Of a stretch of DNA of 46,073 nucleotides, positions 42,273 through 46,073 are shown piece after piece. Within the stretch, counting starts at the first letter, position 1, and each line of letters opens with the position of its first letter. The DNA comes from an uncultured Prevotella sp. (GTDB lineage: Bacteria; Bacteroidota; Bacteroidia; Bacteroidales; Bacteroidaceae), in assembly GCA_902497035.1 (NCBI GenBank), contig CABVDL010000008.1, positions 1-46,073 of the forward strand, read 5' to 3'. A model generated the notes under the pieces. It had not been told where the DNA came from and did not search any database. It worked only from the letters and a program-made list of their open reading frames with translations. Position numbers and translations under genes: made by a program.

Positions 42273-42505
42273 GCCTTCTCCTGACTTCGCCAATGCGTCA
42301 CGCTTGCTTAAATGGGTTAGTGGCACCGGCGGCTGGTGGCCGGCACCAGGCCGGCCACTACACTAATACCGGTGACGACACTATGGCGCCCCCGCTGCGA
42401 TATGGCTCAAGCGGCGGCGGAGAATGGCCCAAAAAGCAGCGGAGAATGGCCCAAATGACGACGGAGAATGACCCAAATGACGACGGAGAATGACCCAAAT
42501 GACAA
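42273..42505. other. Intergenic region with hairpin and 22-bp repeats
   Basis: No gene is found here. A hairpin with GTGGCCGG / CCGGCCAC arms lies at 42336-42358. From 42418 to 42505 a 22-bp tandem repeat runs right up to the terminator stem. Confidence 0.5.
42418..42505. repeat. 22-bp tandem repeat, four units
   Basis: Units start at 42418, 42440, 42462 and 42484, each CGGAGAATGRCCCAAATGAC-like. The last unit ends exactly where the terminator stem begins. The unit differs from the array at 31931-32078, but the 22-bp period is the same. Confidence 0.8.
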
Positions 42506-42558
42506 TTGCCGTGATGCAAGCCTGAAAATCAAAGGCTTGCATCACGGCAAGGTTTTTT
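42506..42558 (+). terminator. Strong rho-independent terminator
   Basis: A perfect 18-bp stem (42506-42523 with 42533-42550), 9-base loop, GG and six T residues (42553-42558). It ends the guaA transcript. Confidence 0.9.
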
Positions 42559-42577
42559 ATTGGCTTCTGTCAGAGCA

Positions 42578-42625
42578 GGCTGCGTAGTGGGCAACTTGCA
42601 TAGCGGGCTGGCTGCGTAGTGGGCA
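42578..42625. repeat. 16-bp repeat, two exact copies and one degenerate
   Basis: GGCTGCGTAGTGGGCA occurs at 42578-42593 and 42610-42625, with a diverged 16-bp unit (about 10 of 16 matches) between. It lies just past the mscL stop codon. Confidence 0.6.
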
Positions 42626-42644
42626 GCCTGACACCAGCTGCCCG

Positions 42645-43070
42645 TTACTTCTTGTCTTTCAGCAAGTCGCGTATTTCGGCCAGCAGCTTCTCCTCGTTGC
42701 TCGGCTCCGGCTGAGGAGCAGGCGCGGCAGGCTTCTCCTCTTTTTTGGCCAGCCGGTTGATGCCCTTGACCAGCAGGAACACGCAGAAGGCAATGATGAT
42801 GAAGTCGATGAGCGTCTGGATGAAATTGCCGTAGTTGATGGTGGCCGCCTGCATCTCAATGCCGTCGGCAATCTTCTCTGCCGGAAGCGTCACCTTCAGG
42901 TCGGAGAAATTGACCCCGCCGATAAGCCATCCGATAGGCGGCATGATGATATCGTCAACAATACTGCTCACAATCTTGCCAAAGGCACCGCCGATGATCA
43001 CACCGACTGCCATGTCAACGGCATTGCCCTTGACGGCAAACGCCTTGAACTCATTTAAGAATTTTCCCAT
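42645..43070 (-). CDS. mscL: Large-conductance mechanosensitive channel
   Basis: A 141-residue inner-membrane channel that opens under hypoosmotic stress. It has the N-terminal amphipathic helix MGKFLNEFKAFAVKGNAVDM, TM1 with the glycine-rich GVIIGGAFGKIVSSIV, a periplasmic loop, TM2 (about 80-103) and the charged C-terminal helix. Length is normal for the family. The sequence AAGGTGTAAAC before the ATG is a probable ribosome-binding site. Confidence 0.95.
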   Translation of the reverse strand: MGKFLNEFKAFAVKGNAVDMAVGVIIGGAFGKIVSSIVDDIIMPPIGWLIGGVNFSDLKVTLPAEKIADGIEMQAATINYGNFIQTLIDFIIIAFCVFLLVKGINRLAKKEEKPAAPAPQPEPSNEEKLLAEIRDLLKDKK

Positions 43071-43230
43071 GTTTACACCTTATTTAAATATATATGATTA
43101 TTAGCGATTTTGCCAACTGCATGTTGCAAGTAATCCCGTCGTGGCCCGGCAAGCGCGCCCCACTGGCGCAAATGCCTTTATTTTAATTTATTTAATACTC
43201 CAAGCCACTGCAAAATTAGAAAATAATTTG
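43071..43230. other. Divergent intergenic region, mscL / gap
   Basis: Apart from the ATAAGGTGTAAA element at 43072-43083 (minus), no clear promoter for mscL or other feature is seen in these bases. Confidence 0.4.
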
Positions 43231-43238
43231 TATCTTTG
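43231..43238 (+). promoter_or_regulatory. -7 box of gap (TATCTTTG)
   Basis: TATCTTTG with a leader of about 63 bases to the gap ATG at 43306. No -33 TTTG is found at the expected spacing. Confidence 0.5.
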
Positions 43239-43305
43239 CGGCTGCAAAACGGAAAATTATTCTCAGAAATACATTTTATAAACCTTTATATTAATTCAAA
43301 GTAAA

Positions 43306-44376
43306 ATGGCAAACGTAAAAGTAGCTATCAATGGCTTTGGCCGTATCGGCCGCCTGGCATTCCGCCAGATGTTCGCAGCTCCTGGTTATGAGGTTGTTGC
43401 TATCAACGATCTTACCAGCCCGAAGATGCTTGCTCATCTTCTGAAGTATGACACCACTCACGGTGGCTATCAGGGCATCATCGGTCAGGAGCCCGTCCAC
43501 ACGGTCTCTTACGACGATACTCCGTTCACCGAGAACGGCAAAGAGGCCGCAGGCTTCATCTCTGTCGATGGCAAGAAGATTACCATCTACAAGGAGAAGG
43601 ACGCTGCCAACCTGCCCTGGGGCGCTCTGAACATCGACGTTGTTCTCGAGTGCACTGGTTTCTATACTTCTAAGGAAAAGAGCATGGCCCACATCAAGGC
43701 CGGCGCCAAGAAGGTTGTCATCTCTGCTCCCGCAGGCAACGACCTGAAGACCATCGTGTTCAACGTGAACAACGAGACCCTGACCAAGGACGACCAGATT
43801 ATCAGCGCCGCCTCTTGCACCACCAACTGCCTGGCTCCTATGGCAAAGGCCCTGAACGACGTTTATCCTATCCAGGCCGGCATCATGCAGACCATCCACG
43901 CCTACACGGGCGACCAGATGATTCTCGACGGTCCCCAGCGCAAGGGTAACCTCCGCCGCAGCCGCGCAGGCGCCTGCAACATCACTCCTGCCTCCTCAGG
44001 CGCTGCCAAGGCCATCGGCCTCGTGCTTCCTGAGCTGAACGGCAAGCTCATCGGCGCCGCACAGCGCGTTCCCGTGCCAGACGGCTCTACCACCCTGCTC
44101 TATGCTGTTGTCAAGGGCAAGGACGTTACCGTTGAGAGCGTCAACGCTGCCATGAAGGCTGAGTCCAACGAGAGCTTCGGCTACAACGACGAGGAAATCG
44201 TCTCTTCCGACATCCTCGGCATGCGCTACGGCTCACTCTTCGACGCTACACAGACCATGGTCGTGAAGCTCGACGACGACACCTATGAGGTGCAGGTTGT
44301 CTCTTGGTACGACAATGAGAACTCCTACACTTCTCAGATGGTACGCACCATCAAGTACTTCGCAGAGCTGAGGTAA
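43306..44376 (+). CDS. gapA: Glyceraldehyde-3-phosphate dehydrogenase (type I)
   Basis: A 356-residue glycolytic dehydrogenase. NAD site INGFGRIGR (8-16) and AINDL with Asp35 favouring NAD; catalytic Cys171 in SAASCTTNC; the sequence RAGACNITP and C-terminal WYDNENSYTSQM match the family. It is somewhat longer than the usual 335. Codon use is skewed, consistent with high expression. It is followed by a strong terminator at 44429-44460. Confidence 0.97.
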   Translation: MANVKVAINGFGRIGRLAFRQMFAAPGYEVVAINDLTSPKMLAHLLKYDTTHGGYQGIIGQEPVHTVSYDDTPFTENGKEAAGFISVDGKKITIYKEKDAANLPWGALNIDVVLECTGFYTSKEKSMAHIKAGAKKVVISAPAGNDLKTIVFNVNNETLTKDDQIISAASCTTNCLAPMAKALNDVYPIQAGIMQTIHAYTGDQMILDGPQRKGNLRRSRAGACNITPASSGAAKAIGLVLPELNGKLIGAAQRVPVPDGSTTLLYAVVKGKDVTVESVNAAMKAESNESFGYNDEEIVSSDILGMRYGSLFDATQTMVVKLDDDTYEVQVVSWYDNENSYTSQMVRTIKYFAELR

Positions 44377-44428
44377 TCACGAAGTTCCGCAAGGAACACC
44401 CGATAGCAAACAAAAACTATCATAATAC

Positions 44429-44460
44429 AAGCCGCACGGTATATGCCGTGCGGCTTTTTT
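44429..44460 (+). terminator. Rho-independent terminator of gap
   Basis: The arms AAGCCGCACGG (44429-44439) and CCGTGCGGCTT (44446-44456) with a 6-base loop, followed by a T-run to 44460. Confidence 0.9.
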
Positions 44461-44516
44461 GCTACCTTGGCATTGCATTTTTCCTTAAAAAGTGAGAATG
44501 TTAGAAAAGAAATGAG

Positions 44517-44524
44517 TAACTTTG
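44517..44524 (+). promoter_or_regulatory. -7 box of the nuo operon (TAACTTTG)
   Basis: TAACTTTG 53 bases before the nuoA ATG, after the gap terminator. A -33 match is weak. Confidence 0.5.
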
Positions 44525-44577
44525 TGGCGTTTATCCAACAAGTTGAATAGAAATCACTAAATAACGTTATTATCTTT

Positions 44578-44928
44578 ATGCAATTCACTTTGTTAATCAC
44601 CGTCTTGCTGACGGCTGTTACCCTGGTGCTTGGTGCCTACGTCATTGCCAAGCTCATTGGGCCCCGGTCGTACAATCCGGTGAAGGGTGAGCCCTTTGAG
44701 TGTGGTGTCCCCACGCGCGGAAGCAACTGGCTGCCAATGCATGTGGGCTACTATCTGTTCGCCATCCTTTTCCTGATTTTCGACATTGAAACCGTGTTTC
44801 TCTATCCGTGGGCCGTGGTGGTCAGCCAGTTCGGCAAGATGGCTCTCGTGAGCATCGGATTTTTTCTGGTAGTATTGGTTTTGGGCCTGGCCTATGCCTG
44901 GCGGAAAGGAGCGTTGGAATGGAAGTAA
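44578..44928 (+). CDS. nuoA: NADH-quinone oxidoreductase subunit A
   Basis: A 116-residue inner-membrane subunit of complex I with three TM helices. The loop GEPFECGVPTRG (about 40-51) carries the family-conserved acidic residues and Cys; LFAILFLIFDIETVFLYPWA is helix 2. Its stop overlaps the nuoB start by 10 bases. It opens the nuo operon. Confidence 0.95.
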   Translation: MQFTLLITVLLTAVTLVLGAYVIAKLIGPRSYNPVKGEPFECGVPTRGSNWLPMHVGYYLFAILFLIFDIETVFLYPWAVVVSQFGKMALVSIGFFLVVLVLGLAYAWRKGALEWK

Positions 44929-45740
44929 GAAAACCCCGCATCAAGAGCATTCCCTACGAGGAATTCAAGGACAACGACACACTCGAGAACATCGCCAACG
45001 AGCTCAACGACGGCGGCGTGAACGTGGTGCTTGGCTCGCTCGACCAAATGATCAACTGGGGAAGGAGCAACTCCCTGTGGTCCCTCACATTCGGAACATC
45101 CTGCTGTGGCATTGAGTTCATGGCCGTGGGATGCGCCCGCTACGACTTCTCCCGCTTTGGCTTCGAGGTGACGCGCAACTCGGCACGACAGGCCGACCTC
45201 ATCATGTGCGCCGGCACCATCACCAACAAGATGGCCCCGGTGCTCAAGCGACTCTACGACGAGATGGCCGAGCCCAAATACGTGGTGGCCGTCGGCGGCT
45301 GCACCATCTCGGGCGGACCGTTCAAGAAGAGCTACAACGTGGTGCGCGGCATCGACGAGATAGTGCCGGTGGACGTATATATTCCCGGCTGCCCGCCGCG
45401 CCCTGAGGCCATTCTCTATGGCATGATGCAGCTGCAGCGCAAAGTGAAGGTGGAGAAGTTCTTCGGCGGCGCCAACCACAAGATGAGCCGCCAGGAGCGC
45501 GAGGAGAGCATGAGGCTCGGAGGCCTCCACGGCATCGGCAACGAGAACCTCTCTGCCGCGAAGATTGGCGCAAGGCAGCCCATCATCGTGGAGGAGTCGC
45601 CCAACAAGGAGGATGTGGAGGCTCTTGGAAAAGAGCTCGACAGCCTCAAAAAAGAGGGCGAGGCATACGAAGTAAACAAGAGTAAAACCACCGGCGCCCA
45701 GGCCCAAGAGCAGAACGGGCAGGCTGCCGAAAACAAATAA
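44919..45740 (+). CDS. nuoB: NADH-quinone oxidoreductase subunit B
   Basis: A 273-residue peripheral subunit that carries the N2 [4Fe-4S] cluster of complex I. Cysteines in GTSCCGIEFMA (Cys62, Cys63), VGGCTISGG and PGCPPRPEA match the family. After about residue 170 comes a long tail: MSRQEREESMR, then a charged Lys/Glu region and Ala/Gln-rich end, making it longer than most NuoB (roughly 160-220). The ATG at 44919 overlaps nuoA and starts EVRKPRIKS. Confidence 0.95.
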   Translation: MEVRKPRIKSIPYEEFKDNDTLENIANELNDGGVNVVLGSLDQMINWGRSNSLWSLTFGTSCCGIEFMAVGCARYDFSRFGFEVTRNSARQADLIMCAGTITNKMAPVLKRLYDEMAEPKYVVAVGGCTISGGPFKKSYNVVRGIDEIVPVDVYIPGCPPRPEAILYGMMQLQRKVKVEKFFGGANHKMSRQEREESMRLGGLHGIGNENLSAAKIGARQPIIVEESPNKEDVEALGKELDSLKKEGEAYEVNKSKTTGAQAQEQNGQAAENK

Positions 45741-45749
45741 GGTATAGAG

Positions 45750-46073
45750 ATGAAATTAGACAATAAAGTATTCGGCTTCGACAGTTTCGCCGCTGAGATG
45801 GCGAAGCTGAAAAACGAGCAGCATTTCGATTACCTTGTGACCATCGTAGGCGAGGATTTCGGCGAGGAAGGCCTCGGCTGCATCTACATTCTTGAGAACA
45901 CGCAGAGCCACGAGCGCGTCAGCGTGAAGCAGATTGCAAGGCAGGTGGGCGCAGACTACGTCATTCCGTCGGTCATCAGCCTGTGGCACGACGCCGACCT
46001 GCTGGAGCGCGAGGTGTTCGACTTCCTCGGCATCAAGTTCCTCGGCCATCCCGACATGCGCCGCCTCTTCATG
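45750..46073 (+). CDS. nuoC: NADH-quinone oxidoreductase subunit C (or C/D fusion), partial
   Basis: The first 108 codons of a complex I subunit, cut by the window end. The segment LLEREVFDFLGIKFLGHPDM is the hallmark of the 30-kDa NuoC subunit. It follows nuoB after 9 bases. In many Bacteroidetes NuoC and NuoD are fused; the reading frame is still open at the edge, so this cannot be decided here. Confidence 0.9.
   Translation, partial: MKLDNKVFGFDSFAAEMAKLKNEQHFDYLVTIVGEDFGEEGLGCIYILENTQSHERVSVKQIARQVGADYVIPSVISLWHDADLLEREVFDFLGIKFLGHPDMRRLFM

Overview
The window reads as a chromosomal segment of a Bacteroidales bacterium, most likely a Prevotellaceae member (Prevotella or a close relative) with fairly GC-rich genes. 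The signs are TAnnTTTG-type -7 boxes, Prevotella-like lipoproteins and outer-membrane proteins, DUF4861 and KduI/KduD uronate genes, and a Bacteroidetes-type nuo operon. I see no tRNA, rRNA, CRISPR, transposase, integrase or phage gene.

Layout. (1) 1-2400: an outer-membrane beta-barrel protein, a patatin-like lipase and a small helicase-associated-domain protein. (2) 2422-7399, minus strand: a complete uronate (pectin or other polyuronide breakdown) operon, transcribed kduD - orphan PTS EIIC-like permease - kduI - kdgK - eda. Its KduI carries a signal peptide. This suggests isomerisation in the periplasm, import through a PTS-type permease without phosphorylation, reduction to KDG, phosphorylation and aldol cleavage. 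A divergent DUF4861 protein (7746-8927) shares a regulatory region that holds face-to-face promoters and a tandem operator-like repeat. (3) 8946-28414, minus strand: about 19 tightly overlapping genes forming an aryl-polyene/flexirubin-like type II polyketide cluster. It has a ketoreductase, methyltransferase, LpxL-like acyltransferase, two hotdog dehydratases, thioesterase, two ketosynthases each with a C-terminal ketosynthase-like domain, two ACPs, LolA-like carrier, MMPL exporter, GT2-acyltransferase fusion, a second acyltransferase, two secreted esterases, an adenylating ligase and a TPR-like protein. A consensus promoter lies just upstream of the ketoreductase. (4) 28467-31804, minus: a rhodanese lipoprotein overlapping a single-chain type IIL (MmeI-like) restriction-modification enzyme. 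(5) 31805-32696: a 22-bp minisatellite, a 57-aa lipoprotein gene with its terminator, and phased A-tracts. (6) 32697-42272, plus: mtaB, a glycosyltransferase, groES-groEL behind a sigma-54-like promoter, a small membrane protein, an AmgK-like kinase fused to a RapZ C-terminal domain, a PH-domain protein, a MurU-like uridylyltransferase, guaA and a 49-aa ORF. (7) 42273-43070: repeats, a strong terminator and mscL (minus). (8) 43306-end, plus: gap, then nuoA, nuoB and the start of nuoC (cut by the window edge).

Most unusual points: the signal peptide on KduI beside an orphan EIIC; two dehydratase paralogues that each lack a different half of the His/Glu catalytic dyad; the double ketosynthase fusions; the AmgK-RapZ fusion next to a MurU-like gene; the sigma-54-like groESL promoter; three genes whose -7 box lies exactly 4 nt before the ATG; and intergenic tandem repeats with 22- and 33-bp periods. 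All homology calls come from reading motifs by eye; no database search was run.
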